64,000 nt of DNA from Kiloniellaceae bacterium (lineage in GTDB: Bacteria; Pseudomonadota; Alphaproteobacteria; Kiloniellales; Kiloniellaceae). Each line of letters starts with the position of its first letter. Position 1 is the first letter of the stretch. Made by a program: the position numbers and the translations under genes. This document shows positions 42,231 through 50,858 of this stretch, piece by piece. The stretch spans positions 47,699 to 111,698 of the forward strand of contig JAJFGK010000035.1 in NCBI GenBank assembly GCA_021776195.1, in the 5' to 3' direction. The notes beneath the pieces were generated by a model. The model did no database searches. It was given only the letters and a program-made list of their open reading frames with translations, and was not told the origin of the DNA.

Positions 42231-43826
42231 TCACCTCTTGGCCGCCAGGTCCGCCAGGGCCTGTTGCGCCGCGTTGTGGCCGGGAATGCCGGTGACGAAG
42301 CCGCCGGGCCAGGTGCCGGAACCCGAAAGGTAGAGCCCCTCGACGGGCGTGCGATAATGGCCGAGGCCTGGGATCGGCCGGTCGCCGAACATGCGCTCGG
42401 GCGACATATCGCCGTGCAGCTGGTGGCCTTCCAAAAGGCCGAACTCGGCTTCCAGCTCCACCGGGCTCAAGGCCCAGATGTCCTCGACGATGTCGGGCAG
42501 GTTGGGGATGTAGCGCGCCAAAATTTCGATGCAACGCCGCACGAAACGCGGCTTTTCCTGGTCCCAGTTGCCCTCGGTCAGATGGTAGGGCGCGTACCAG
42601 ATATTGAGGCTCATCAGATGCTTGCCCGGCGGCGCCATGGTCGGGTCGGTGACGCTCGGCACCAGGCCCCAGAACATCGGGCCGCGCGCCGGCCGCCCCG
42701 CCTGGCCGTCGGCCCAGCAGGCCTCCAGGTAGTCGAGACTGGGGGCGATGCGGAACTGGCAAGAGGCGTAGGTCTCCTCCATCCCCGGCGGTGCCGCGGC
42801 GAAGCGCGGCAGGTCGCCCAGCGCCAGGACCAGCTTGAAGGCCTGGCCGTTCATCGGCAGGGCCGTCATGGCGGCGGCAACCTCGGCCGGCAGGTGACCC
42901 GGCTCCAACAGCCCGAGCAGCGTGGTCTTGGGGTTGACGTTGGAGACGACGATACCCGCCTCCATCTCCTCGCCGCTGTCCAGCGCCACGCCGCGCACGG
43001 CGCCGTCGGGCCCGACGTGGATTGCCGTGACCCCCGCATGGTTGCGCAAGGTCACGCCGCGCGCGCGCAGGGAGCGCGCCATGGCCTCGGGGATCGAGCC
43101 CATGCCGCCCAGGGGCAGACCGGTGGAGCCGCGCAGGGGTTGGCGGCGTGGGTCGTGCTCGGCGACCACGCTGTTGGAGTAGAGCGACAACGGCCGCATG
43201 ATCATGGAAAGCGGTGTGCCGACCGTCGAGGGGCCTGAGTTGCAGTTCGAAAGGCTGAGCATGCCGGCCACGGCCTTAATCTCCTCGGACTCGATGTAGC
43301 GGTCCAGGATATCGCGCACCGAGCCTCGGAAGATGGCCTCGAAGTCGGCCTTGTCCTCGGCCGTGGTCATGCGCGCTTCGAGCTCGGCGAAGCTTGGCGC
43401 CGGCTCGAAGAGCGACAGGCCGAGGCGCTGGGCGAAGGAGTCGAAAAAGCCGATGAAATCGCGGTAGCCCTGGGCGTCCCGGGGCGAGAAGAGGCCGAAG
43501 GATTCCGCCGCCTTGGCCGGGTCCCGCCAGCCGACGAAGGCGCGCCCGCAGGGAAAGGGCATCACCAGGGTCGGGTCGGGCTTGACCCACGCCAGCCCAT
43601 GGTCGGTCAGCGCCATGTCCTCGATGATCTTGGGCTCCACCGAGCCCGGCGAGTTGGAGATGGCGCAGCGGTAGCCGGGAAAGGGCTGCAGCGGCCCGCA
43701 GATGCCGCCGAAGACCGGCCGGCGCTCCAGCACCGCCACTTTCAGGCCGGCAGCGGCCAGGTAATGGGCGGCGACCAGGCCGTTGTGGCCGCCGCCGATC
43801 ACGATTCCATCGAATGTTCCGGCCAT
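42231..43826 (-). CDS. Phytoene dehydrogenase-like FAD oxidoreductase (PYROXD2-like)
   Basis: A 531-residue flavoprotein. N-terminal FAD site DGIVIGGGHNGLVAAHYLAAAGLKVAVLERRPVFGG, and C-terminal LSGSGTWPGGFVTGIPGHNAAQQAL, both typical of the CrtI/PYROXD2 group. No carotenoid genes are nearby, so a role in carotenoid synthesis is unlikely; many alphaproteobacterial members are uncharacterised amine or polyene oxidoreductases. It follows the ureohydrolase-like gene by 46 bp in the same direction and probably shares its transcript. Its end faces the copper chaperone gene with 15 bp between stops. Confidence 0.83.
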   Translation of the reverse strand: MAGTFDGIVIGGGHNGLVAAHYLAAAGLKVAVLERRPVFGGICGPLQPFPGYRCAISNSPGSVEPKIIEDMALTDHGLAWVKPDPTLVMPFPCGRAFVGWRDPAKAAESFGLFSPRDAQGYRDFIGFFDSFAQRLGLSLFEPAPSFAELEARMTTAEDKADFEAIFRGSVRDILDRYIESEEIKAVAGMLSLSNCNSGPSTVGTPLSMIMRPLSLYSNSVVAEHDPRRQPLRGSTGLPLGGMGSIPEAMARSLRARGVTLRNHAGVTAIHVGPDGAVRGVALDSGEEMEAGIVVSNVNPKTTLLGLLEPGHLPAEVAAAMTALPMNGQAFKLVLALGDLPRFAAAPPGMEETYASCQFRIAPSLDYLEACWADGQAGRPARGPMFWGLVPSVTDPTMAPPGKHLMSLNIWYAPYHLTEGNWDQEKPRFVRRCIEILARYIPNLPDIVEDIWALSPVELEAEFGLLEGHQLHGDMSPERMFGDRPIPGLGHYRTPVEGLYLSGSGTWPGGFVTGIPGHNAAQQALADLAAKR

Positions 43827-43872
43827 GCGTTCCCCGATTCCCCCGTCTCAGCCCCTCTGGGACGACGTGCCG

Positions 43873-44835
43873 CTAGCGCGGCGCCGCCTGGCGGGCGATC
43901 AGCCCGATGGCATTGCAGACCAGCCGCCCGGCGGTCAGGGCGCCGAGCCCCAACAGGTCGCGGGCCGGCATGAACTCGACGATGCAAAAGCCGGCGATAC
44001 GGGCCTTCGCGGCGACCCCCTGCAGCAGCTCCACGGTCTGCCAGTAGCTCAAGCCCCCCGGCGAGGGGCCGATCACGGCCGGCATGATCGAGGGATCGAG
44101 GCCATCCACGTCGATCGAGACCAGGACCTCGGCGCCGGCGGGCACGGCATCGATCGCCGGACCGATGCCCTTCGATGCGACCTCCCGGGCCAGGAAGAAA
44201 TCGACCCCCCAGGCCTGGGCGTCGGCAAAATCCTGGGGCCGGGCGCTGCCGCTGGCGCGCGCGCCGACCTGGACCATGCGCTTGATCCAGACCATCTCCG
44301 AGGCGCGCCGCATGGTGCTGGAAAGACCGAAGCGCTCGCCCCGCACCTCGTCGCGCCAGTCGATGTGGGCGTCGACCTGAAGCAGGGTGAGGGGCCCGCG
44401 GCCTTCGAAGGCCTGAAAGACCGGTATCGGGATCGAATCGTCGCCGCCAAGCACCAGGGGAACGGCGTTCTGGGCCAGCATGGCCTCGACGGCCGTTCGG
44501 ATCCGGGCCCGGTTGCCCGGGCTGTCCTCCGGGTCGTAAGGCAGATCGCCGCAATCGACCACCCGCGCTCCGGTCTCGCCCAAGAGGGGCTCGCCGAAGT
44601 CGAAGTCCTGGTGGTGACGAGAGGCGCCGTAACCAGCGACCCCGGCGCGTATCGCCGCGGGCGCCTCGGCACAGTATGGCCCCACCACCGGATAGGGTGT
44701 GGCGCAGGGGGCACCGACGATGGCGATGTCGGCCTCGAGCGGCCCTTGGAGATCGCCTGCCGGGAAACCGAGGAAGGCGGTCCCGGAACCGCTGGCGCCG
44801 AACATGGCGCCGATATCGGGTTGTTTGGTCGACAT
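43873..44835 (-). CDS. Ureohydrolase-fold protein with His-to-Asp change in the first metal motif
   Basis: A 320-residue agmatinase-family protein. The metal motifs DAHID (155-159) and DVDGLDPS (242-249) are intact, but the first motif reads G-G-D-D133-S where arginases and agmatinases have GGDHS. The substituted residue is normally a manganese ligand. Asp can ligate metal, so the enzyme may still be active with changed chemistry or metal preference; alternatively it is a divergent subfamily with another substrate. Intact frame and family length argue against decay. Tandem 15-bp repeats lie just upstream of the start. Co-directional with the flavoprotein downstream. Confidence 0.78.
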   Translation of the reverse strand: MSTKQPDIGAMFGASGSGTAFLGFPAGDLQGPLEADIAIVGAPCATPYPVVGPYCAEAPAAIRAGVAGYGASRHHQDFDFGEPLLGETGARVVDCGDLPYDPEDSPGNRARIRTAVEAMLAQNAVPLVLGGDDSIPIPVFQAFEGRGPLTLLQVDAHIDWRDEVRGERFGLSSTMRRASEMVWIKRMVQVGARASGSARPQDFADAQAWGVDFFLAREVASKGIGPAIDAVPAGAEVLVSIDVDGLDPSIMPAVIGPSPGGLSYWQTVELLQGVAAKARIAGFCIVEFMPARDLLGLGALTAGRLVCNAIGLIARQAAPR

Positions 44836-44853
44836 GGCCCCCCCTTGCTTTGC

Positions 44854-44898
44854 CGGCCAGAGGCTAGCGGGCCAGAGGCTAGCGGGCTAGAGGCTATC
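44854..44898. repeat. Three tandem copies of a 15-bp unit
   Basis: The unit GGGCCAGAGGCTAGC is repeated at 44854, 44869 and 44884 with one or two changes per copy, and a partial fourth copy follows to 44906. It lies directly upstream of the ureohydrolase-like gene start (minus strand). The rest of the 171-bp gap to 45006 shows nothing clear. Confidence 0.85.
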
Positions 44899-45006
44899 CG
44901 GCCAGGGGTAGTCCTGTCCACGGCGGGGAATCGCCGGCAGTGGCGGGAGCCGTCCTGGCTCCCGCCGAAAGATCATGAAAAGGAAGAGAAAGACCGGTAC
45001 CGTCGC

Positions 45007-45834
45007 CTAGCTGGCCTGGGCCGCCATATGGATCTGGTGCTGCGGATAGGGAATGGAGATCCCGTCGGCGTCGAAGCGCTCCTTCAAGGCCTTGGTCAGA
45101 TCGAACTTCAGCGGCCAGTAGTCGCTGCCCTTGCACCAGACGCGGACCGTGAAGTTGACCGAACTGTCGGCCAGCTCGGCAACTGCGACAAAGGGCTCGG
45201 GATCGACCTGGCTGCGGGCGTCGGCGCGAACCACGTCGTAAATCGCGGCCATCGCCTTGTTCATGTCGTCCTCGTAGGCAATGCCCATGACCAGATCGAG
45301 ACGGCGGTTCTCATGAAAGCTGAAGTTCTTGATGGCCGCGCCCCAGAGCTGTGAATTGGGGGCGATGATCTGGACATTGTCGGGGGTCGCCATCTCGGTG
45401 ACGAAGAGGGAGATGGACTTGACCGTGCCGGACAGACCGGCCGCGTCGATGAAATCGCCGGCCTTGAAGGGGCGGAAGAGCAGCAGCATGACGCCGGCGG
45501 CGACGTTGCTGAGAGTGCCCTGCAGGGCCAAACCGATCGCCAGGCCGGCGGCACCGACCAGGGCCACCAGCGAGGTGGTCTCGACGCCGAAGCGGTTGAG
45601 AACCGCGATGACGGTGACGATGATGACAACATACTTGGCGAGGCTGCCGAAGAAACCGCGCAGGGTCTCATCGACGCTCTTGACCCGGCTCAGGCCCTTG
45701 ATCACCGCGCCCCTGGCCCAACTGGCGACCATCCAACCGACGATCAGTATGGCGATCGCGATGAGAACGTTGATTCCGTAGCCGGTTACAAAGGCCATTG
45801 TACTGCCCATCATTTCCTGTGAATCCTGTTCCAT
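45007..45834 (-). CDS. mscS: Small-conductance mechanosensitive channel MscS
   Basis: A 275-residue channel with the same size and layout as E. coli MscS. Membrane helices cover residues about 15-110; the pore helix is ALVGAAGLAIGLALQGTLSNVAAG, followed by LLFRPFKAGDFIDAAGLSGTV, the beta domain, and a C-terminal ISIPYPQHQIHM. It releases solutes on hypo-osmotic shock. ATG 45834 has GGAGG upstream. It lies 39 bp downstream of the mlaC-like gene in the same direction. A second, larger MscS is encoded at 27119. Confidence 0.9.
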   Translation of the reverse strand: MEQDSQEMMGSTMAFVTGYGINVLIAIAILIVGWMVASWARGAVIKGLSRVKSVDETLRGFFGSLAKYVVIIVTVIAVLNRFGVETTSLVALVGAAGLAIGLALQGTLSNVAAGVMLLLFRPFKAGDFIDAAGLSGTVKSISLFVTEMATPDNVQIIAPNSQLWGAAIKNFSFHENRRLDLVMGIAYEDDMNKAMAAIYDVVRADARSQVDPEPFVAVAELADSSVNFTVRVWCKGSDYWPLKFDLTKALKERFDADGISIPYPQHQIHMAAQAS

Positions 45835-45873
45835 TGTGTTGCCTCCCGAAGTGTGGTTCTGCCCGGATAGCGT

Positions 45874-46491
45874 TTATAGTTTCCCTTGTAACTCATCCAG
45901 GAATTTATTGAAGCCCATTCGCCGAATCACCGAATCGGCCTCGTATCTGAGCATCGCCGCGAGTGAGACGCCGTGGGTTTGCAGGTCGATGACCCGGTGA
46001 CTCGGACCATCCCTGTGTAAGAGCCAGCGCCATTCGAGGATCTCTCCGGATGCCAGCTCGACTTCGGACAGCACAGAGGTGCCGTTATCCTGGGGATGGC
46101 TGCCGATCACCTTCAGGTTCTTGGCGTGTTTGTCGAGCAGCAGGTTCGACAACATGTTCAATAGGTATCGGTTGTAGACGGACCGATAGCGATCGAGTTG
46201 CGCCGGACTGGCCCCGGTCTCATGATCGCCCAGGACAAAGCCGGCAATGGCGTCCAGGTCGACGCCTTGGGCCAGAACCCGGCGTACGGCGCTGGGCTGA
46301 TCGCTGCGCGGTTCCGGCGCGCCATCGAGCGCGACAATGATGCCGTTGGCGAAGGCCTGCAAATCTTCGGCTGGGCCGTTGTCCTGGGTTTGGGCCACGG
46401 CGGCGTAGGAGACCGTGGCGAGGAGGAGCGCCGCTGCCAGGGCGATCATAAGGGGCGCGCGCGATCGTCGAATAGCGGTTCGTCCCGTCAC
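45874..46491 (-). CDS. MlaC/Ttg2D family phospholipid-binding ABC transport protein
   Basis: A 205-residue exported protein. A basic n-region (RTAIRRSRAP) and hydrophobic core (LMIALAAALLLATVSYA) form a signal peptide. The mature part follows the MlaC pattern (DLDAIAGFVLG, YRSVYNRYLLNMLSNLL, RVIDLQTHGVSLAAMLRYEADSVI). MlaC carries phospholipids between outer and inner membranes. GTG 46491 is preferred, with GAGG 8 bases upstream; a TTG at 46515 would put the start directly against a terminator. No other mla genes are in the window, so it may work with a distant Mla system. Upstream is a candidate small RNA. Confidence 0.8.
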   Translation of the reverse strand: MTGRTAIRRSRAPLMIALAAALLLATVSYAAVAQTQDNGPAEDLQAFANGIIVALDGAPEPRSDQPSAVRRVLAQGVDLDAIAGFVLGDHETGASPAQLDRYRSVYNRYLLNMLSNLLLDKHAKNLKVIGSHPQDNGTSVLSEVELASGEILEWRWLLHRDGPSHRVIDLQTHGVSLAAMLRYEADSVIRRMGFNKFLDELQGKL

Positions 46492-46513
46492 GGCTCGTAC
46501 CTCGTTCGTTGTC

Positions 46514-46549
46514 AAAAAAGGAAGGGCGCCCGCGCTTCGCGGGCGCCCT
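46514..46549 (-). terminator. Strong rho-independent terminator
   Basis: On the minus strand a perfect 12-bp, almost all G/C stem (46523-46534 with 46538-46549, 3-base loop) is followed by TTCC and a run of six Ts (46515-46520). It ends transcripts coming from the candidate small RNA or the receiver gene at 46727, just before the mlaC-like gene. Confidence 0.85.
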
Positions 46550-46680
46550 CGGCGGCTTGCGCCGCCCCTGCCGCGTGGGCTCTCCTGGTTGAGCCCGTTC
46601 CTGGCGGTCGGAACGCTGCGGCAGGTGTTGTCCCCGGTGAGCGTAACCTTATCGGGCCTGCGCCTCGGGCATCATTCGGT
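46514..46680 (-). ncRNA. Candidate structured small RNA with a three-way junction
   Basis: The 211-bp space between the receiver gene and mlaC encodes, on the minus strand, an RNA-like series of stems. A perfect closing stem (46567-46574 with 46618-46625, 8 bp) encloses two perfect hairpins: GGGCTC/GAGCCC (46577-46582 with 46591-46596) and GTTCC/GGAAC (46597-46601 with 46610-46614). Next come a 6-bp hairpin GGCGGC/GCCGCC (46551-46566) and the strong terminator. No convincing reading frame crosses it. The 5' end is not defined, about 46650-46700. It does not match any RNA family that I can name. It could instead be a structured 3' UTR of the receiver gene. Confidence 0.5.
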
Positions 46681-46726
46681 TTACTACATAGGTGATAACC
46701 CTGATCCTGGTTGTAATCCTGACCCT

Positions 46727-47137
46727 CTAGGCGGCGAACGCGGTCGCCAGAATGGCGAACAGACGCGCGTCGTCGATCGGCTTATCCAGCGCGGCGATGG
46801 CGCCCTGGTCATGGGCCCGCTGCTTGATCGCGGGGCCGGCATTGCCGCTGATCAGGACCATCCGCGGGTTTGGCGATCTGCTGTTGAGCGCGGCCATCAC
46901 GTCAAGGCCGGTTCCGTCGGGCAGATGATAGTCGAGGAGGAAACAGGCCAATTCGGGCAAGTCGTCGCTGCGCAGCATGGCGCCGCCGGTGGCAAAACCA
47001 CGAACCTCGAAGCCCATCGTCTCCAGCAGGATCTGTAGCGATTCTCGAAACATCCTATTGTCGTCGACGATGACAACCGTGCCGAGGGCGAGGGTTCCCG
47101 GCGTTTTCGGCCCGCAAAGGACATCGTGATTTGTCAT
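46727..47137 (-). CDS. Single-domain response regulator
   Basis: A 136-residue CheY-like receiver. Acidic pocket in TVVIVDDNRMF, phospho-Asp in CFLLDYHLPDGTG, a Ser in place of the usual Thr in LISGNAGP, and lysine in ALDKPIDD. No output domain. ATG 47137 lies just before the receiver; a longer frame to 47209 is possible but has no support. It follows the FixJ-type regulator gene in the same direction (102 bp). The pair probably serve the CHASE2 kinase encoded divergently. It could also be a phosphate sink or scaffold. Confidence 0.83.
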   Translation of the reverse strand: MTNHDVLCGPKTPGTLALGTVVIVDDNRMFRESLQILLETMGFEVRGFATGGAMLRSDDLPELACFLLDYHLPDGTGLDVMAALNSRSPNPRMVLISGNAGPAIKQRAHDQGAIAALDKPIDDARLFAILATAFAA

Positions 47138-47239
47138 CCTGGAGAGGATGGGCGCGCCGCGAGGCCTTAGACAGTTGGGAGAACTACCTAGTTCGGCCTG
47201 TCTGGCCATCGACTTTGCTCACCGAGAGACGCGGCGATT

Positions 47240-47872
47240 TTAGGACGGAACAAGGTCCTCGGCCTTGGCCGCCAGCGCGAGGCGGACCGCTTGGGAGAGG
47301 CTGCGCACCTGAAGTTTTTCCATGACCCGGGCCCGGTGCACCTCGACTGTCCTGGCGCTGATTCCCAGTTCGTAGGCAATAACCTTGTTCAGCCGGCCGG
47401 CGACCAGGTGGCGCAAGACGTCACGTTCCCGGGCGGTCAGGCGATCGAGGCATTCGGTCGCCTCGCGCCGCGACACCTGCTCTTTTTGGGTTGCGCGACT
47501 GTTGGCGATGGCGCCGCAGACGGCTTCCATGAGGTCGTCGTTGGAGAAAGGCTTCTCGATGAAATGGAAAGCGCCGGCCCGCATTGCCTTGACCGCCATG
47601 GGCACATCGCCGTGGCCGGTGATGACGATGACCGAAAGGCTGCTCTCCAGGGCTTGCAACCGGCTTTGCACTTCCAGGCCGCCCATGGCTGGCATGCGCA
47701 CGTCCAGCAGGACGCAGCCGTTCGCGCTGGGATCGCAGGCCTCGAGAAAATCCGTTCCTGCGGCAAAGCACTCGATCCGGGCCTCGGTCTCGGCAGCCTC
47801 GAGCAAAGCAACCAGGGATTCGCGCACCGCCGTGTCGTCGTCCACCACATAGACGACCGTTCCATCATTCAT
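47240..47872 (-). CDS. FixJ-family response regulator
   Basis: A 210-residue two-component regulator. Receiver domain residues 1-125 with VYVVDDDTAV, phospho-Asp in VLLDVRMPAMGGLE, Thr in VITGHGDVPMAVKAM and Lys in IEKPFSNDD. A LuxR-type helix-turn-helix covers residues about 140-205 (LTARERDVLRHLVAGRLNKVIAYELGISARTVEVHRARVMEKL). FixJ relatives control respiration and other stress genes. Divergent from the CHASE2 kinase gene with 154 bp between, the classic arrangement for cognate partners. Which operon it controls is not visible. Confidence 0.9.
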   Translation of the reverse strand: MNDGTVVYVVDDDTAVRESLVALLEAAETEARIECFAAGTDFLEACDPSANGCVLLDVRMPAMGGLEVQSRLQALESSLSVIVITGHGDVPMAVKAMRAGAFHFIEKPFSNDDLMEAVCGAIANSRATQKEQVSRREATECLDRLTARERDVLRHLVAGRLNKVIAYELGISARTVEVHRARVMEKLQVRSLSQAVRLALAAKAEDLVPS

Positions 47873-48026
47873 GCTGCCTTAGATCCCCGCCAAGTTACGA
47901 CCTTCGGTTCCCCGTCCCGATAGGCATAGCAAAGCTGGGGCCCGCTGTCGATTTTCCAGCCATCGGTTTTGCAATCGCTGAAAGTATCTTATTAAGGCGT
48001 GGGAAACTGGAAGAAGGAAGCGCGCT

Positions 48027-50231
48027 TTGCCGCTTGTTCGGGGGGGAGCCGCGGTTTTTGGCGGCCAGCGATTGAGCTTTGCTCTGCTTGTCGCGCTGGT
48101 TCTGCTGCGCCTGGCGGACCCCTGGGAGGTCGAGGGTCTTCGCCTGCGGGTCTTCGACAGCCTGCAGCAACTTTTCCCCGGCGCGGCCATCGGATCGGGC
48201 CCCGCGGCCGAAGGCGCAGTCGTGGTGGTGGAGATCGACGATGCCAGTTTGGCGGCACAGGGGCAGTGGCCCTGGCCGCGCAATCGTCTGGCCGCTTTGG
48301 TCGACCGCATTGCCGCCCGAAGCCCGGCCGCGGTGGGACTGGACATTCTGCTCGGCGAAGCCGACCGTTTGTCGCCCGCGCGCATTGCCCAAGCCCATCC
48401 CGAACTCGCACCGGCCCTGCGCGAGGCTTTGGCTGGCCTCCCCTCGAATGACGACATTCTGGCTCAATCCTTTGCCGACCGGCCGATTGTCACGGCATTG
48501 GTTGCGGGGTTTGGCGATAAGGGGATCGGTGTCGATGCCTTGCCGACCTCGATCATCCCCAGCGACGCGGGCGTCGTCGAGGCAATTCCCGATTACCGCC
48601 GCCTCCTGCACAGCCTGGCACCGCTGGAGGCAGCCGCAAGTGGCCGCGGCGTCACCAATTTGGCATTCGATCCGGACGGCGTGATGCGTCAGGTCGCCCT
48701 GGTGGCAAGGGTTGGCGAAACCCTGCTACCATCCTTGACACTGGAAGTTCTTCGGATCGCCGAGGGTGTCGACCAGATGACCTTGGTGGCTGGCCCTTGG
48801 GGGGCCAAGGCGCTGCGCGTCGGCCAACGGTCGATCCCGGTCTCGTCGGATGGCAAGCTCTGGATGAACTTTTCCCTGAGCGGCCCGGCCACGCGGTTCT
48901 CGGCCGGCGACGTTCTCCGGGACGACACGGTGTTGCCCGACCTCGCGGGGCGCATCGTGCTGTTAGGCGTGACGGCCGCGGGGGTTGCCGATTATGTGCC
49001 GACGACAATCGGCCGGGCGCGACCGGGCCTCTTGGTTCACGCCGAGGCGCTGGAATCCATCCTCATGAACCGCATATTGGTCCGTCCGCCCGAAACCGCC
49101 CTTGTCGAACTGCTGCTCTTCGCCGCCGCCGGGCTGACCCTGATCGCCGCCCGGCGGCGGGCCCGTGCGCGCTCGACCTTCCTGCTCTTTGCCGGGCTCC
49201 TGGTGGCCATGGCGGTTTTCTCCTGCCTCGCGTTCCTGGGTCTCGGTTGGTTGCTCGATGCCTCCTTTGCGATAATTGCCACCACCTTGCTCTATTCCTG
49301 CGTGGTCTCGCTGGGTCTGGTGGAAGAGGAGCGGGCGCGGCGGATCGCAGCCCGTGAGGCCGCCGATCTGGAGCAGAAAAGCGAGGCGCGGATCCGCGCT
49401 CTGCAAGGCGAACTGCTGCGCAGCGCGCGGCGCAGTTCGGCCGGTCAACTCTCGGCCGTGCTTTCTCACGAGCTGAACCAGCCGCTGGCGGCCATTCACA
49501 ATTTTCTCCAGGCCTCCCGGCGCTTGGCCGCCAAGACGGGAGCCGCCGGGACGGAGCGGCTCGATGGGCTCCTGGAGAAGGCACTGGGCCAGACCCGACG
49601 GAGCAGCGATATCCTGCAGGGTATGCGCGATGTGCTCGACCGCGGCGAACTCCACCTGGAGCCGACGGACGCCAACGCCCTGGTCCGCGAGGCGCTCGCG
49701 CTCTGTCGGGACCTGCCCTCGATGCAGGGTCTCACGGTGGAACTCGATTTGGCCCCAGACCTTCCGGCAGTCGCTGCCAGCTCGGTGCAGATCCATCAGG
49801 TTCTGGTCAACCTGATCCAGAACGCGGCGGAGGCGATGCGGGGCGAAAGCGGCACGACCCTGCGGATGACAACGGAGGCGGCTGGCGAGGGCAGGGTCGC
49901 CTTTACGGTCAGCGATGCCGGCCCCGGCCTGTCGGCGGAGGTGCGCGATAACCTCTTTCAGCCCTTCCTGACCACCAAGCCGGACGGCACGGGGCTCGGC
50001 CTTTCGATCTGCCGGGCCATTGCCGCGGCCCACGGCGGCGGCCTCACGGCGGTCGATAGTTCCCTGGGTGGTGCCGCCTTTCGTTTTACCCTGCACACGC
50101 CGGACCGCCCGCCGCGGTCAGAAAGCGAGCCCGACGCAAGAGTGCCGACTACGGCCGATCAGACTCCGGGCGAACCGACCCCGGGCGAACCGACCCCGGG
50201 CAACCCGGCCCCCCGGCGAAACACGCGCTAG
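48027..50231 (+). CDS. CHASE2-domain sensor histidine kinase
   Basis: A 734-residue membrane kinase. One N-terminal helix is followed by a periplasmic CHASE2 domain (residues about 35-330: RVFDSLQQLFPG, VVVVEIDDASLAAQGQWPWPR, AVGLDILLGEADR). Then three membrane helices (about 345-440), a HisKA H-box LSHELNQPLAAIHNF, and an HATPase domain with NLIQNAAEAM, DAGPGL and GTGLGLSICRAIAAAHGG. The C-terminus ends in a TPGEP repeat. Start is TTG 48027, after AAGGAAG. The ligand of CHASE2 is unknown. FecR and OmpA-type genes beyond its end converge on it, with a 4-bp overlap. Confidence 0.88.
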   Translation: MPLVRGGAAVFGGQRLSFALLVALVLLRLADPWEVEGLRLRVFDSLQQLFPGAAIGSGPAAEGAVVVVEIDDASLAAQGQWPWPRNRLAALVDRIAARSPAAVGLDILLGEADRLSPARIAQAHPELAPALREALAGLPSNDDILAQSFADRPIVTALVAGFGDKGIGVDALPTSIIPSDAGVVEAIPDYRRLLHSLAPLEAAASGRGVTNLAFDPDGVMRQVALVARVGETLLPSLTLEVLRIAEGVDQMTLVAGPWGAKALRVGQRSIPVSSDGKLWMNFSLSGPATRFSAGDVLRDDTVLPDLAGRIVLLGVTAAGVADYVPTTIGRARPGLLVHAEALESILMNRILVRPPETALVELLLFAAAGLTLIAARRRARARSTFLLFAGLLVAMAVFSCLAFLGLGWLLDASFAIIATTLLYSCVVSLGLVEEERARRIAAREAADLEQKSEARIRALQGELLRSARRSSAGQLSAVLSHELNQPLAAIHNFLQASRRLAAKTGAAGTERLDGLLEKALGQTRRSSDILQGMRDVLDRGELHLEPTDANALVREALALCRDLPSMQGLTVELDLAPDLPAVAASSVQIHQVLVNLIQNAAEAMRGESGTTLRMTTEAAGEGRVAFTVSDAGPGLSAEVRDNLFQPFLTTKPDGTGLGLSICRAIAAAHGGGLTAVDSSLGGAAFRFTLHTPDRPPRSESEPDARVPTTADQTPGEPTPGEPTPGNPAPRRNTR
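50163..50210 (+). repeat. 15-bp in-frame tandem repeat in the kinase C-terminus
   Basis: A 15-bp unit (ACCCCGGGCGAACCG-like) repeats about three times and encodes TPGEP-TPGEP-TPGNP at the extreme C-terminus of the CHASE2 kinase. Being a multiple of three, copy changes would keep frame. Confidence 0.8.
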
Positions 50232-50845
50232 CGAACCGTGATCTCGACCCGTCGATTGCGCGGCTCCGCGACCTCGTCGGCAGTGGCGATCAGGGGATTG
50301 CCCTCGCCATGAGAGGTGACCTCAATGACGCCGGAATCGACTCCCGCATCGACCAGGAGGTTGCGCATCTCCGTGGCTCGCTCAAGGGCCAGCGCCGCGT
50401 TGAAATCGGCCGCGCCGACCCGGTCGGTATGGCCGACCACCGCGACATCGGGTGACTGTCGCAGCGAGACCGTCGCGAGAATACTGGGCACCTGCTGGAA
50501 GGATTCGTCGGTCAGATCGGTCCCGCCGGTCTGGAAATAGAGCACGAAGGTCACCGGCGGTTCGGGTTCGGCCTCCAGGGCCCGTCCGAAGATTCGGTCG
50601 CGGTCTTCGTCGGCAATCGGCTCGGGCGGCTGCGGCGCGGCATCGGCTGTCACGCCGACCACCTGGTTGGGCTGATCGAGGACCTGAGAGCCCTGGGCGT
50701 TGCTGACCTCGATGGAACCGACGGTCCCGTCGGCCTCGGGCAGCAGAACGAAAATGTTGTCCTGCAGGCCGCCGCAAGCCGACAGCAGAAGAACCAGGAC
50801 GAAGGGCAGCGCGCGGCCGCTCAGGAAGAAGAATCGTGAAATCAT
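50228..50845 (-). CDS. OmpA-domain lipoprotein-like protein
   Basis: A 205-residue envelope protein. The signal ends LLLSACGG, a lipobox-like site, so it is probably an outer-membrane lipoprotein. The C-terminal OmpA domain (residues about 95-205) has VVGHTDRVGAADFNAALALERATEMRNLL and RNRRVEITVR, the peptidoglycan-binding motif. ATG 50845 is chosen because it starts the signal peptide. Downstream of the fecR-type gene by 13 bp and convergent with the CHASE2 kinase. FecR, OmpA and CHASE2 genes are known to be neighbours in other proteobacteria, which supports one functional module. Confidence 0.85.
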   Translation of the reverse strand: MISRFFFLSGRALPFVLVLLLSACGGLQDNIFVLLPEADGTVGSIEVSNAQGSQVLDQPNQVVGVTADAAPQPPEPIADEDRDRIFGRALEAEPEPPVTFVLYFQTGGTDLTDESFQQVPSILATVSLRQSPDVAVVGHTDRVGAADFNAALALERATEMRNLLVDAGVDSGVIEVTSHGEGNPLIATADEVAEPRNRRVEITVR

Positions 50846-50858
50846 GGCCACCGGCTCC

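Noticed and set aside
42231..43826. Carotenoid biosynthesis gene
   Set aside because: Although the fold matches phytoene dehydrogenases, no phytoene synthase or other crt gene is nearby and the motifs fit the broader PYROXD2-like group.
46514..46680. 6S RNA or signal recognition particle RNA
   Set aside because: The three-way junction with short hairpins does not look like the long bulged rod of 6S, and the conserved SRP RNA tetraloop region is absent.
46198..46695. Plus-strand frame of 165 codons across the mlaC/small RNA region
   Set aside because: It is antisense to mlaC in its first half and runs through the terminator stem; no family resemblance.
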